From the NCBI GenBank assembly GCA_020635565.1, contig JACJZN010000007.1:496001-560000 (forward strand): a stretch of DNA of 64,000 bases, given 5' to 3'. The notes under the pieces were generated by a model that was not told where the DNA came from, ran no database searches, and saw only the letters and a list, made by a program, of their open reading frames with translations. Both the position numbers and the translations under genes were made by a program. This stretch comes from Flavobacteriales bacterium (lineage in GTDB: Bacteria; Bacteroidota; Bacteroidia; Flavobacteriales_D; Parvicellaceae). Shown one piece after another: positions 42,062 through 51,357 of this stretch; positions within the stretch are counted from its first letter, which is position 1; each line of letters begins with the position of its first letter.

Positions 42062-42769
42062 TTAAACTTCTACTGTTGTTCCTATGCTTTCTCCAGCAAC
42101 CACTTTCAATAAATTACCTGGTTGGTTCATGTCAAATACAACAAGATCCATTTTGTTTTCCTTACATAGTGTAAAGGCCGTCATATCCATAACGTTTAGA
42201 CCTTTTGCATAGGCCTCATCAAAAGTAATTTGCTGAAACTTTACTGCATCCGGATTCTTTTCGGGATCCATATCATATATACCATCTACTCTGGTTCCTT
42301 TCAATATTACGTCCGCCTCGATCTCAATCGCTCTAAGAGCACCAGCTGAATCTGTGGTGAAAAATGGATTTCCTGTACCGGCTCCGAAGATTACAATTCT
42401 ACCTTTTTCTAAATGTCTTACTGCTCTTCTTTTAATAAATGGTTCAGCAACCTCTTTCATGGAGATTGCAGATTGAAGTCTGGTTTGAAGTCCGATAGTT
42501 TCAAGTGCAGATTGGAGAGCCATGCTATTGATCATTGTCGCTAACATTCCCATGTAATCTCCTTGGGTTCTGTCCATACCTCCTTGCTCAGCTTGCACTC
42601 CTCTAAAAATATTACCTCCTCCGATTACGATAGCAATCTGTACACCAGCGTGTGCAACAGCTTTTATTTCCTGAGCATATTGCATTAAACGGTTGTTATC
42701 TATTCCGAATTGTTTATCTCCCATTAGCGCTTCACCGCTTAATTTCAGGAGTATTCTTTTATATTTCAT
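42062..42769 (-). CDS. pyrH: UMP kinase
   Basis: ATG 42769 is preferred because MKYKRILLKLSGEALMG is the standard N-terminus; upstream in-frame ATGs add non-homologous residues. The 235-residue amino-acid-kinase-fold enzyme phosphorylates UMP to UDP. The IVIGGGNIFRG segment, GTGNPFFTTDSAGALRAIE and the KGTRVDGIYDMDPEKNP stretch are diagnostic. A terminator lies just upstream of the gene, so it has its own promoter. Confidence 0.96.
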   Translation of the reverse strand: MKYKRILLKLSGEALMGDKQFGIDNNRLMQYAQEIKAVAHAGVQIAIVIGGGNIFRGVQAEQGGMDRTQGDYMGMLATMINSMALQSALETIGLQTRLQSAISMKEVAEPFIKRRAVRHLEKGRIVIFGAGTGNPFFTTDSAGALRAIEIEADVILKGTRVDGIYDMDPEKNPDAVKFQQITFDEAYAKGLNVMDMTAFTLCKENKMDLVVFDMNQPGNLLKVVAGESIGTTVEV

Positions 42770-42804
42770 GATTAACATTTGAGAATGGATGAAACAAATA
42801 TGCA

Positions 42805-42840
42805 AAAAAAAACCCTGACTAAAACAGTCAGGGTTTTTTC
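42805..42840. terminator. Bidirectional intrinsic terminator after tsf
   Basis: AACCCTGACT (42811-42820) pairs with AGTCAGGGTT (42826-42835) around a 5-nt loop, with flanking A and T runs that extend the stem and supply U tracts in both directions. Read on the minus strand it ends the rplM-rpsI-rpsB-tsf transcript. Confidence 0.85.
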
Positions 42841-42853
42841 AATTTGAACAAAT

Positions 42854-43678
42854 TTAAATTGAAAGCGAAATTCTCTTGAAGTTCGTAACCGTTAGGTTAG
42901 CATTTTGTGATTTCAAGAAATCCTTCACAGTTTGTTTGTTGTCTTTGATAAAATCTTGGTTAAGAAGAGTTGTCTCCTTGAAGAATTTCTTCAATCTTCC
43001 TTGAGCAATTTTCTCAGCCATATCAGCAGGTTTTCCTTCCTGAATAGCTAATTCTTTACCAATCTCTAGTTCTTTAGCAATGATGTCTGCTGGAACAGAA
43101 TCTTCATCTACAGCAACTGGAGCCATAGCAGCAACTTGCATAGCAACTTGTCTTCCTGCATCTACTTCGTCAGCAGTTAATCCAACGATAGAAGCAATTT
43201 GGTTACCTGGGTGATTGTAAGCAACAACTTTAGTAGCAGCTACTACACCAAAGTCTCCGATTTCAATTTTTTCTCCAATAACACCTGACTGTTCAGTGAT
43301 TTTATCAGCAACAGTCATTCCTTCAAAAGGAAGAGCTAATAATGCATCTCTATCTTCAATGTTATTTTCCATTGCCATATCAAGGAAGCTTTTTGCTAAT
43401 TTTCCGAAGTCTTCATTCTTAGCTACGAAATCAGTTTCGCAGTTTAAGCTAAGGATGAATCCTTTGCTTCCATCAGCTGTTGCTTCAGCAAGAACAAGTC
43501 CTTCAGAAGCTTCTCTATCTCCTCTTTTAGCAGCAATTTTCTGTCCTTGTTTTCTAAGGATGTCCATTGCATCTTCCATATTACCGTTTGCTTCAGTAAG
43601 GGCTTTTTTACAGTCCATCATACCAGCACCGGTCTTTTGTCTTAATTCGTTTACGTCTTTTGCAGTAATTGCAGCCAT
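42854..43678 (-). CDS. tsf: Translation elongation factor Ts
   Basis: The 274-residue protein exchanges GDP for GTP on EF-Tu. N-terminal UBA-like domain (VNELRQKTGAGMMDCKKAL), then the core with ILSLNCETDFVAKNEDF and the C-terminal LNQDFIKDNKQTV region. It lies 39 bp downstream of rpsB, the usual order. Confidence 0.97.
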   Translation of the reverse strand: MAAITAKDVNELRQKTGAGMMDCKKALTEANGNMEDAMDILRKQGQKIAAKRGDREASEGLVLAEATADGSKGFILSLNCETDFVAKNEDFGKLAKSFLDMAMENNIEDRDALLALPFEGMTVADKITEQSGVIGEKIEIGDFGVVAATKVVAYNHPGNQIASIVGLTADEVDAGRQVAMQVAAMAPVAVDEDSVPADIIAKELEIGKELAIQEGKPADMAEKIAQGRLKKFFKETTLLNQDFIKDNKQTVKDFLKSQNANLTVTNFKRISLSI

Positions 43679-43717
43679 GATTTTAAATGTTATAAGTTAA
43701 AATTTAAGATTACGTAA

Positions 43718-44506
43718 TTATTCTGCAGAAGCTGTGTTTTCCTCAGTCTTCTCTTCTACCAATACTTCCTCTTCGTTATCATCACCATCGTCCATTTTCT
43801 CACCTTTAGCTTTACCAGCTTTTCTTTCTTCTAATCCAGCCTTAATAGAGTCAGCCATAATAGAGATGATCAAGTCGATTGATTTAGTAGCATCATCGTT
43901 TGCTGGGATGATGAAATCAACATCTTTAGGATCAGAGTTAGTATCAACCATAGCGAAAACTGGAATTCCCAATTTTTTTGCTTCAGCTAATGCGATATCC
44001 TCTTTTTTAACATCAACAATGAAGATAGCTGCAGGAAGTCTGCTCATATCAACAATGTTTCCGAAAACCTTATCTAGTTTTGATTTTTGTCTTGATTTTT
44101 GAAGTCTTTCTCTTTTAGAGATTGCAACGTTATCAGTATCAGTGATCAATTTCTCGATAATACTCATTTTCTTGATCGTTCTACGAGTAGTTTTGAAATT
44201 GGTCATCAAACCACCAGGCCATCTTTCAGTGATGTAAGGCATAGTCGTACCTTTCAATCTTTCTTCAAGAATTTCCTGCGCTTGTTTCTTAGTTGCAACG
44301 AAAAGAATTTTTCTTCCTGATTTCGCAATAGAATGAACAGCATTTGCAGCTTCATCGATCTTCTTAACAGTTTTGTTAAGATCAATAATGTGAATCCCTT
44401 TTCTCTCTCCGAAAACATAAGGAGCCATTGCTGGATTCCATTTACTTTTTAAGTGCCCAAAGTGTACTCCCGCTTTAAGCAACTCATCGAAATTTGTTTT
44501 TGCCAT
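43718..44506 (-). CDS. rpsB: 30S ribosomal protein S2
   Basis: ATG 44506 starts the standard N-terminus (FDELLKAGVHFGH). The 22 codons upstream in the same frame lie in the spacer. The 262-residue protein has the S2 segments RKILFVATKKQAQEIL, ERWPGGLMTNFKT and AMVDTNSDPKDVDF. An acidic C-terminal extension of about 35 residues (KGEKMDDGDDNEEE) is common in Bacteroidota. The structured spacer 44618-44650 precedes it. Confidence 0.96.
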   Translation of the reverse strand: MAKTNFDELLKAGVHFGHLKSKWNPAMAPYVFGERKGIHIIDLNKTVKKIDEAANAVHSIAKSGRKILFVATKKQAQEILEERLKGTTMPYITERWPGGLMTNFKTTRRTIKKMSIIEKLITDTDNVAISKRERLQKSRQKSKLDKVFGNIVDMSRLPAAIFIVDVKKEDIALAEAKKLGIPVFAMVDTNSDPKDVDFIIPANDDATKSIDLIISIMADSIKAGLEERKAGKAKGEKMDDGDDNEEEVLVEEKTEENTASAE

Positions 44507-44617
44507 TTTTAATTTACTTTCTTTTGACTGAGTTATTAAATGTTCCTTTTTAGCCTTTCTCAGCAGCGACATGCAAGCAAACGAATCTGGTTAACATGAA
44601 GCTTAGATTCTAAATAA

Positions 44618-44650
44618 GCACTGGCTCCCACCACGTTGGGTGGGAAGTGC
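44618..44650 (-). promoter_or_regulatory. Structured leader hairpin in the rpsI-rpsB spacer
   Basis: GCACT (44618-44622) pairs with AGTGC (44646-44650), a 3-nt bulge follows on one side, and TCCCACC (44626-44632) pairs with GGTGGGA (44639-44645) around a 6-nt loop. No T run follows on the minus strand, so it is unlikely to be a terminator. Its place in the 161-bp spacer before rpsB fits an S2 autoregulatory leader; this is inference. Confidence 0.5.
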
Positions 44651-44667
44651 CGCTTAAATACAATATA

Positions 44668-45054
44668 TTAACGCTTACTAAACTGGAATTTCTTTCTTGC
44701 TTTTGGCTGTCCTGGTTTCTTACGTTCAACCATTCTTGGGTCACGCGTCATCAAACCTTCTGCCTTAAGTGCTGGCTTGTTTTCAGCATCAACTTCTACT
44801 AGAGCTCTAGAGATAGCCAATCTTACTGCCTCAACTTGACCATTAACACCTCCACCTTTAACATTTACAGTAACATCAAACTTACCTTCAGTTTCAGTCA
44901 ACATAAAAGGTTGATTGATTTTGTACTGAAGAGTTCCGATAGGAAAATACTCTTTGTAGTCTTTTTTGTTAACTACGATATTTCCTTTACCTTCTGTCAA
45001 GTAAATTCTTGCAACAGATGTTTTTCTTCTTCCGATTGTATTAATTACACTCAT
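44668..45054 (-). CDS. rpsI: 30S ribosomal protein S9
   Basis: The 128-residue protein has the S9 segments GRRKTSVARIYL near the start, VKGGGVNGQVEAVRLAISRAL in the middle, and the basic C-terminal tail VERKKPGQPKARKKFQFSKR that reaches the P-site tRNA. It follows rplM by 9 bp. Confidence 0.97.
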   Translation of the reverse strand: MSVINTIGRRKTSVARIYLTEGKGNIVVNKKDYKEYFPIGTLQYKINQPFMLTETEGKFDVTVNVKGGGVNGQVEAVRLAISRALVEVDAENKPALKAEGLMTRDPRMVERKKPGQPKARKKFQFSKR

Positions 45055-45063
45055 GATTCTTTA

Positions 45064-45519
45064 TTACTTGATTGTATCTAGATTCAATAGTTCAGGCTTC
45101 TGAGCTTCTTGCTTGTGCTCTGCTCCAGCGTAAACGTAAAGATTCTTATATAATTGGTTTCCTAATCTGTTCTTAGGTAACATTCCTTTAACTGCCATTT
45201 CAACTAGTCTTTCTGGACGTTTTGCCAACAATTCAGATGCAGTAGCAGTTCTCTGACCTCCAGGATATCCTGTGTGACGAGTGTAAACTTTCTCATCCCA
45301 CTTTTTACCAGTAAGATTAATCTTGTCAGCGTTGATAACTACAACATAGTCTCCACAGTCAGCGTGAGGAGTGAAATTAGTTTTGTGCTTACCACGAATA
45401 ATTTTGGCAACTTTACTAGCCATTCTTCCTAATGTCTGTCCTTCAGCATCAACTAAATGCCACTTTTTATCAGCGGTCTCTTTAGTAGCTGAAACAGTCT
45501 TGTAACTTAGTGTATTCAC
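45064..45519 (-). CDS. rplM: 50S ribosomal protein L13
   Basis: The 151-residue protein shows WHLVDAEGQTLGRMASKVA, HADCGDYVVVINADKI, KVYTRHTGYPGGQR and the MAVKGMLPKNRLG motif. It is the first gene of the rplM-rpsI-rpsB-tsf operon. Confidence 0.97.
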   Translation of the reverse strand: MNTLSYKTVSATKETADKKWHLVDAEGQTLGRMASKVAKIIRGKHKTNFTPHADCGDYVVVINADKINLTGKKWDEKVYTRHTGYPGGQRTATASELLAKRPERLVEMAVKGMLPKNRLGNQLYKNLYVYAGAEHKQEAQKPELLNLDTIK

Positions 45520-45564
45520 GATTTTCCGTCTTTTAAAATTGTGTACTTTCCCTAAATGGGGCTG

Positions 45565-45595
45565 CGAAGATAAAACTTATTTTTTAATTAACAAA
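45565..45595 (-). promoter_or_regulatory. Promoter of the rplM operon
   Basis: On the minus strand TTTG (45595-45592) and TATCTTCG (45572-45565) are separated by exactly 19 bp, the Bacteroidota -33/-7 layout, with a single mismatch in the -7 box. The leader to ATG 45519 is about 40 nt. Confidence 0.55.
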
Positions 45596-45718
45596 CACTT
45601 ATGAATAGAAAAGTGACTTTCGTTGTGGAGATCGTAGCGTAGTGAAAATCAATGTAAAATGGATGTTAATTAATTGCGAATTTAACAGATACTTTTAAGT
45701 ATTCTACTATAAATAATG

Positions 45719-45726
45719 TATATTTG
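45719..45726 (+). promoter_or_regulatory. -7 box (TATATTTG) upstream of the acetyltransferase gene
   Basis: TATATTTG ends 4 bp before ATG 45731 and 19 bp before ATG 45746. It therefore implies either a leaderless message from 45731 or a start at 45746. Confidence 0.4.
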
Positions 45727-45730
45727 TTCT

Positions 45731-46201
45731 ATGGAAGTTGAAACTATGAATATATCACTTTACAAGGCAGGAATCAATGATAAAGCCTTACTGGATAATC
45801 TTCTTCAGCTTTATCTTCACGATTTGAGTGAATTCATGCATATTGAGGTTGGTCCGAATGGTAAATACCAGCAGAATATTTCAAGTAAATTTGTTTCAAG
45901 TTTTGAGCGTAGTGCTTACATCATACATGCAGAGTACCATATTATTGGTTTTGTTTTGGTGGAGCCAGGTGCAGATGTTACAAATGTTAAAGATTTGTTT
46001 GTGCTGAACATGTGGAGAGGAAAAGGAGTTGGGTCAGTAGTAGTAGAGACGTTACTAGGTCAAGGAAAGCCTCTTTCATGTAAATTTCATACGAAGAACG
46101 AACTAGCAAAGTACTTCTGGGATAATATTGCTAGAAATCCATTGCATAAGATTTCGTCTCACGAGGAAGGTGGATTGATCAATCTAAGAGTGGATTACTG
46201 A
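45731..46201 (+). CDS. GNAT-family acetyltransferase
   Basis: The product (156 residues from ATG 45731, 151 from ATG 45746; the choice is open because the -7 box lies so close) has the GNAT pattern: LYKAGINDKALLDNLLQLYLHD at the start, FVLVEPGADVTNVKDLFVLNMWRGKGVGSVVVETLL containing the acetyl-CoA-binding R-G-K-G-V-G loop, and a C-terminal strand. The substrate is unknown. Confidence 0.8.
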   Translation: MEVETMNISLYKAGINDKALLDNLLQLYLHDLSEFMHIEVGPNGKYQQNISSKFVSSFERSAYIIHAEYHIIGFVLVEPGADVTNVKDLFVLNMWRGKGVGSVVVETLLGQGKPLSCKFHTKNELAKYFWDNIARNPLHKISSHEEGGLINLRVDY

Positions 46202-46285
46202 TTAGATGTCCATTTTGTGTGAGTATGGTTCAACTATTGAACCGTAATTTATATTCTTTTTGCTTACGAATTCGTTTCAGAAAAT

Positions 46286-46293
46286 TATCTTTG
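46286..46293 (+). promoter_or_regulatory. -7 box (TATCTTTG) for isocitrate dehydrogenase
   Basis: TATCTTTG lies 45 bp upstream of ATG 46339, leaving a leader of about 40 nt. A TTTG at 46259-46262 is a possible -33, with a spacer a few bases too long. Confidence 0.45.
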
Positions 46294-46338
46294 TGAATAG
46301 TTAATCGAATATTTAATCAGCACAAAAGATAAGTTAAG

Positions 46339-48564
46339 ATGAGTTCCAATCAATCAAAAATTACATGGACAAAAACAGATGAAGCGCCAATGTTGGCTAC
46401 ACATTCATTTTTGCCGATCGTTAAAGCATTCACCAAACAAGCGGGTATCGAAATGGAAGTGAAAGATATTTCACTTGCTGCGAGAGTATTGGCGGTATTT
46501 CCTGAGTATCTGTCGGAGGGTCAAAAGGTGTCAAATGCTTTGGCAGAGTTGGGTGAAATGGTTCTTCGTCCAGAAGCGAACATCATAAAACTACCAAATA
46601 TCAGTGCTTCTGTCCCTCAGTTAAAAGAGGCTATTGCAGAATTACAAAATAAAGGATTTAAGATTCCTGATTTTCCTGAAAGTCCATCTTCTGATGAGGA
46701 AAAGGAAATTAGATCTAGATACGATAAAATCAAAGGAAGTGCAGTGAATCCTGTTATCAGAGAAGGAAACTCTGATAGACGAGCTCCAAAAGCAGTTAAA
46801 AATTATGCGAAGTTGCATCCACATAGTATGGGAGCATGGTCGAAAGACTCAAAAAGTCATGTTGCAACCATGAGTGAAGGAGATTTTAGAAATAATGAAA
46901 AATCCAAAACTTTTAGCTCAGCTACTTCATTAAGAATTGAGCATATTGCGGTTAACGGTACCGTAACAGTTTTAAAAGAAAACTTAAACATTCTTTCAGG
47001 AGAAATTGCGGATGCCACTGTAATGAGTAAAAAGGCATTGATTGATTTTCTTGACACACAGATTACTGATGCAAGAAAGAGTGGTGTGCTGTTTTCTCTA
47101 CATATGAAAGCAACGATGATGAAAGTTTCTGATCCGATCATTTTCGGTCATGCTGTAAGGACTTATTTTAAGGATGTATTTGCTAAATACTCAGAAGACT
47201 TCATGGCGATTGGAGTAAATGTTAACAATGGTTTTGGAGATTTGCTATCAAAATTGGATAAACTATCTTCTGACAAGAAGGCTGCAGTTCAAGCAGATTT
47301 AAATGCAGCAATGGAAAATGGACCGGACATCGCGATGGTTGATTCAGATAATGGAATAACCAACTTGCATGTTCCTAGTGATGTGATTGTCGATGCATCC
47401 ATGCCAGCAATGATTAGAAACTCTGGTCAAATGTGGGATAAAAATGGAAAGACAAGAGATACTAAAGCAGTTCTTCCAGATAGTAGCTATGCTGAACTTT
47501 ATCAGGTCGTTATTGATTACTGCAAAGAGAATGGAGCACTAGATCCAACTAAAATGGGGACAGTTCCAAATGTGGGGTTAATGGCGCAGAAGGCTGAGGA
47601 ATATGGTTCACATGATAAAACTTTTGAAATCTCATCTAAAGGTCATGTAAGAGTTGTTGATGCTGAAGGAAATGAGATCTTCTCGCATGATGTGGAAGAA
47701 GGTGATATTTGGAGAATGTGTCAGGCCAAAGATGCTCCAATCAAGGATTGGGTAGGTTTGGCTGTGAGAAGGGCAAAAGCTACTGGGTGGCCAGCGGTAT
47801 TTTGGTTAGATGAGAACAGAGCACATGATGCGGAAATTATTAAAAAGGTAAATCAGTATCTTCCAGAACATGATATTGAAGGTTTAGATATTAGAATTTT
47901 ATCTCCGGTAGAAGCGTGTAAATTCTCAGTAGAAAGAATTGCTAAAGGAGAGAATACGATCTCGGTTACAGGAAACGTTTTAAGAGATTACTTAACGGAT
48001 CTTTTTCCGATTCTTGAGGTAGGAACATCTGCAAAAATGCTTTCTATTGTTCCTTTAATGAATGGCGGGGGATTGTTTGAAACAGGAGCTGGAGGTTCTG
48101 CGCCTAAGCACGTAGATCAATTCTTGTCTGAAGGACATTTGAGATGGGATTCATTGGGAGAGTTCTTGGCATTGGCAGCTTCATTAGAACATTTGGCTGA
48201 TTTTGCAGATAATTCTAAAGCTCAGTTGTTATCTGTTGCTTTGGATGAGGCAAGCAGTAGGTTACTGGAAAATGACAGAGGTCCACAAAGAAAAGCTGGA
48301 CAACCAGGAAACAGAGTAAGCCATTTTTATCTGGCAATGTATTGGGCGGAAGAAATGTCAAAGCAAAATGAAGATCAGGTATTGAAAGCGGATTTTGAGC
48401 ATGTTTATAAAATGTTGTCTCAAAACCAATCTCAAATTGAAGCGGATCTAACTTCAAATGGACATTCTCTTGATCTTAAAGGGTATTATCTTATGGATGA
48501 GAATCTTGTTTATGCGGCCATGAGGCCAAGTAAAGTATTCAATGACATTATTGATAATATGTGA
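46339..48564 (+). CDS. icd: Monomeric NADP-dependent isocitrate dehydrogenase
   Basis: The 741-residue enzyme is the monomeric type of ICDH, unrelated in length to the dimeric form. Recognisable segments are TDEAPMLATHSFLPIV, an NSDRRAPKAVKNYAK substrate loop, KATMMKVSDPIIFGHAV, MVDSDNGITNLHVPSDVI, and the C-terminal GNRVSHFYLAMYWAEE. It decarboxylates isocitrate to 2-oxoglutarate in the TCA cycle. The gene is flanked by its own promoter and a terminator. Confidence 0.96.
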   Translation: MSSNQSKITWTKTDEAPMLATHSFLPIVKAFTKQAGIEMEVKDISLAARVLAVFPEYLSEGQKVSNALAELGEMVLRPEANIIKLPNISASVPQLKEAIAELQNKGFKIPDFPESPSSDEEKEIRSRYDKIKGSAVNPVIREGNSDRRAPKAVKNYAKLHPHSMGAWSKDSKSHVATMSEGDFRNNEKSKTFSSATSLRIEHIAVNGTVTVLKENLNILSGEIADATVMSKKALIDFLDTQITDARKSGVLFSLHMKATMMKVSDPIIFGHAVRTYFKDVFAKYSEDFMAIGVNVNNGFGDLLSKLDKLSSDKKAAVQADLNAAMENGPDIAMVDSDNGITNLHVPSDVIVDASMPAMIRNSGQMWDKNGKTRDTKAVLPDSSYAELYQVVIDYCKENGALDPTKMGTVPNVGLMAQKAEEYGSHDKTFEISSKGHVRVVDAEGNEIFSHDVEEGDIWRMCQAKDAPIKDWVGLAVRRAKATGWPAVFWLDENRAHDAEIIKKVNQYLPEHDIEGLDIRILSPVEACKFSVERIAKGENTISVTGNVLRDYLTDLFPILEVGTSAKMLSIVPLMNGGGLFETGAGGSAPKHVDQFLSEGHLRWDSLGEFLALAASLEHLADFADNSKAQLLSVALDEASSRLLENDRGPQRKAGQPGNRVSHFYLAMYWAEEMSKQNEDQVLKADFEHVYKMLSQNQSQIEADLTSNGHSLDLKGYYLMDENLVYAAMRPSKVFNDIIDNM

Positions 48565-48570
48565 AAATAT

Positions 48571-48596
48571 AAAAGGGACTTTCGAGTCCCTTTTTA
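48571..48596 (+). terminator. Intrinsic terminator with UUCG loop after icd
   Basis: AAAAGGGACT (48571-48580) pairs perfectly with AGTCCCTTTT (48585-48594) around TTCG, followed by T bases. The UUCG tetraloop makes it especially stable. Confidence 0.88.
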
Positions 48597-48609
48597 ATTC
48601 CTGGAAATT

Positions 48610-49389
48610 ATGGCAGAAGAAATGGATATTTTCAGCAAAATCCCAGAAGTAGGATATGCTGAACAATCAACCTATAATAATCCGCAAGAGTTTGAAAAAC
48701 TTTGTGAAGCAAGAAGATCATGCAGAGTCTATACTGATGAACATGTGCCTGAGGAGGTGATGAGAAAATGTCTTTCATTAGCATTACTTGCACCGAATTC
48801 TTCTAATCTTCAATGCTGGCAATTTTACTGGGTGCGTACTCCTGATGTAAAAAATAAAATAGTAAAAGCTTGTTTGAGCCAACCAGCCGCAAGAACAGCA
48901 CAAGAATTGGTGGTGGCGGTAGCGCATCCGCAAATGTGGAGAACTACAGGGCCGTTGATGCTAAAGACTTTTGAAGAACAAAAAGATGTTGAGGTGCCTA
49001 GGTCGGCAATAATGTACTACAAGAAACTGGTGCCATTGGCTTATAATCAGGGATTCTTAGGTTTATTAGGTTTGGGTAAAAGAGTCGTACTATTTTTTAG
49101 GGGCTTAAAAAAACCAACGCCAAGAGGACCAGTTTCGAAAAATGATATGAAAGTTTGGGCGCATAAATCCACTGCATTAGCTTGTCAACAATTGATGTTG
49201 TCATTCAGGGCTCATGGATACGATACCTGTCCGATGGAAGGTTATGATGAAACGCTGATCAAGAAAGCAATCAAAATGCCTAAAGGAGGCGAACCATGTA
49301 TGGTGATCTCAGTAGGAAAAAGAGCTGAGAATGGAATTTATGGACCAAGGATCAGATTTGATGATTCACTTTTTATTCACGAGGTGTAA
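48610..49389 (+). CDS. Nitroreductase-family flavoprotein
   Basis: The 259-residue protein has the nitroreductase N-terminus (FEKLCEARRSCRVYTDEHV, an FMN-contact region) and LALLAPNSSNLQCWQFYWV. The C-terminal part has ALACQQLMLSFRAHGYDTCPMEGY and a GGEPCMVISVGKR strand. Members reduce nitro compounds, quinones or related substrates with NAD(P)H; the true substrate is unknown. Confidence 0.88.
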   Translation: MAEEMDIFSKIPEVGYAEQSTYNNPQEFEKLCEARRSCRVYTDEHVPEEVMRKCLSLALLAPNSSNLQCWQFYWVRTPDVKNKIVKACLSQPAARTAQELVVAVAHPQMWRTTGPLMLKTFEEQKDVEVPRSAIMYYKKLVPLAYNQGFLGLLGLGKRVVLFFRGLKKPTPRGPVSKNDMKVWAHKSTALACQQLMLSFRAHGYDTCPMEGYDETLIKKAIKMPKGGEPCMVISVGKRAENGIYGPRIRFDDSLFIHEV

Positions 49390-49429
49390 TTCTTTTGGAT
49401 TAACTTCCAGTTCAATTTACAACGACTAT

Positions 49430-51310
49430 ATGTCAAAATATTTAATCTTGATAGGGTTATTATTTCTGTTTTTTTGTCAGGCTATAACAGCACAAGAAAA
49501 GCAGGACTCAATTGCTACAGAAAAGCTGTTGAGTAGTGCATTGAAAAATGTTTATAATGATCCGGAGCAAACTAGAAATATTGTTCTTGAGAATCTAAAT
49601 GCTTACCTGCTAAGCAATTATTTTATCTCAAAATCCTTGAATCATGTGGGCATTGCTTATGATGTGATGGGAAATAATGACAGTGCATTGATTTATTATG
49701 ATTCTGCACTACTTATCGCTGAGCAGCACGGCCTCGTTAAAATGCAAGCGGGAATCCATAATAATATAGGTCTAATTTATTGGAAAAAAGGAAAGTATGA
49801 ATTGGCGATTGAGCAATATGATTTTGGACTAGCCAATTATAGCAAGTTGAATGATACATTGGGTATAGCCAATTCGCTGAATAATATGGGCTTGATTTAT
49901 CAAAAGATGAACCAGTATAATTTGGGTTTAAAGAGCTTTCGGCAGGCGAGCGAAAATTATCAGCAAATTGATAATAAAAGAGGCTTGAGCGCTGCGTATA
50001 TGAATATTGGTACAGTAAAGGATTTGATTAACGAATTTGACTCTTCCTTTTATTACTTTAAAAAATCAATAGATCTCAAGATCGAAATAGAAGATAAATA
50101 TGGTTTGGGTATTGTTTACTCCGATTATGCTAAGTTATATGCGAAGACAGATCAATGCGATTCCGCGATTCGTTATGATAAGAAAGCACTCAAATTATTT
50201 AATGAACTTAATAATGCCTATCATGTTTCTCAGGTCACCTATGATTTGGGGAAAAATTGGATGTGCCTGAATCAATTGGATAGTGCAGAATTGTACCTGA
50301 GACAAGCGGAAGAAATGGCTTTACAAGGTCAGAACAATTTTACGCTGAAGCACATTTATTATCAATTGATGCAACTTTATGAAATTCAACAAAACTGGCC
50401 TGATGCATTTCTGGCTAGTCAGCAATTTTTAGCATATAAAGATTCGCTCTTTTCAAAGGATATAGCAGATGCAGTTTTTGATGTGCAAGAAAAATACGAA
50501 ACCGAGAAGAAAAACAAAGAATTGGCAGAAAAATCCGTGTTAATTGCCCAGCAAGATGCAGATTTGGCTCGTTCTGAGTTAGAAAATAACCGTAAGAATT
50601 TTTGGTTGTTCGCATTAGGAATAGGAATTGTTGGCTTTGTCATTTTGATTTTCCTGATCAGAAAACAAGCAAAAACCAGAAGAGAAAAATTAATTCAAGA
50701 AAGAGATTTAAAAGAAAAAGAGGAGAAACTAAGAATTTCTAAGGAGCTGCACGATAATATTGGAGCAAGGCTGTCTCATATTATATCTTCTTTGGATATT
50801 GAGATGTACAAAAACAATGCCTCAGAAGAAATTGCTAATGTTAATGCTTTTGCTCGCGAAACAATTGTTGAGTTGCGCGAAACAATTTGGGCGGTAAGTG
50901 AAAAAGCAATTCATTTATCAGAATTGAAAAGTCGGATTGAAAATTACATACATCAAGTTGCAAATCTATCGAAGTGTGAGATGGTATATGACGATAGTTC
51001 TAAATTGGAGGTTGAATTGAGTGTATTGCAAACGATTAATGTTTTTAGAATTGTTCAAGAGGCTATAAACAATGCAGTAAAGTATAGTGGTTCGCAGCGT
51101 GTTAATATCTCGGTAAAGGATGAATCAAATGGTGTAGTTGTATTTAATGTTCAGGATTTTGGTAAAGGATTTGATCAAGAGATGACAAAAAATCTAGGCA
51201 ATGGTATAGTAAATATGAGAACACGAGCTTTGGAAGTAGGAGGAAATATTGAAATCAAAACAAACCCAGATCAGGGAACTTTCATCCAACTGTTTGTCAA
51301 CCTTGAATAG
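49430..51310 (+). CDS. TPR-containing sensor histidine kinase (HisKA_3/NarL type)
   Basis: ATG 49430 begins a signal sequence (ILIGLLFLFFCQAITAQ); the longer frame overlaps the nitroreductase gene. The 626-residue protein has a periplasmic region of about six TPRs (residues 60-330), a transmembrane helix near 390-411, a coiled-coil linker, the HisKA_3 phospho-acceptor histidine at about residue 440 in ELHDNIGARLSH, and an HATPase domain (NNAVKYSG, DFGKGFD, GNGIVNMRTRA). The adjacent response regulator gene is its likely partner. Confidence 0.92.
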   Translation: MSKYLILIGLLFLFFCQAITAQEKQDSIATEKLLSSALKNVYNDPEQTRNIVLENLNAYLLSNYFISKSLNHVGIAYDVMGNNDSALIYYDSALLIAEQHGLVKMQAGIHNNIGLIYWKKGKYELAIEQYDFGLANYSKLNDTLGIANSLNNMGLIYQKMNQYNLGLKSFRQASENYQQIDNKRGLSAAYMNIGTVKDLINEFDSSFYYFKKSIDLKIEIEDKYGLGIVYSDYAKLYAKTDQCDSAIRYDKKALKLFNELNNAYHVSQVTYDLGKNWMCLNQLDSAELYLRQAEEMALQGQNNFTLKHIYYQLMQLYEIQQNWPDAFLASQQFLAYKDSLFSKDIADAVFDVQEKYETEKKNKELAEKSVLIAQQDADLARSELENNRKNFWLFALGIGIVGFVILIFLIRKQAKTRREKLIQERDLKEKEEKLRISKELHDNIGARLSHIISSLDIEMYKNNASEEIANVNAFARETIVELRETIWAVSEKAIHLSELKSRIENYIHQVANLSKCEMVYDDSSKLEVELSVLQTINVFRIVQEAINNAVKYSGSQRVNISVKDESNGVVVFNVQDFGKGFDQEMTKNLGNGIVNMRTRALEVGGNIEIKTNPDQGTFIQLFVNLE

Positions 51311-51357
51311 GTCATTTGCCCTATTGCTCAAAAGGTTCAGGATAGCCAAATTTGTAT

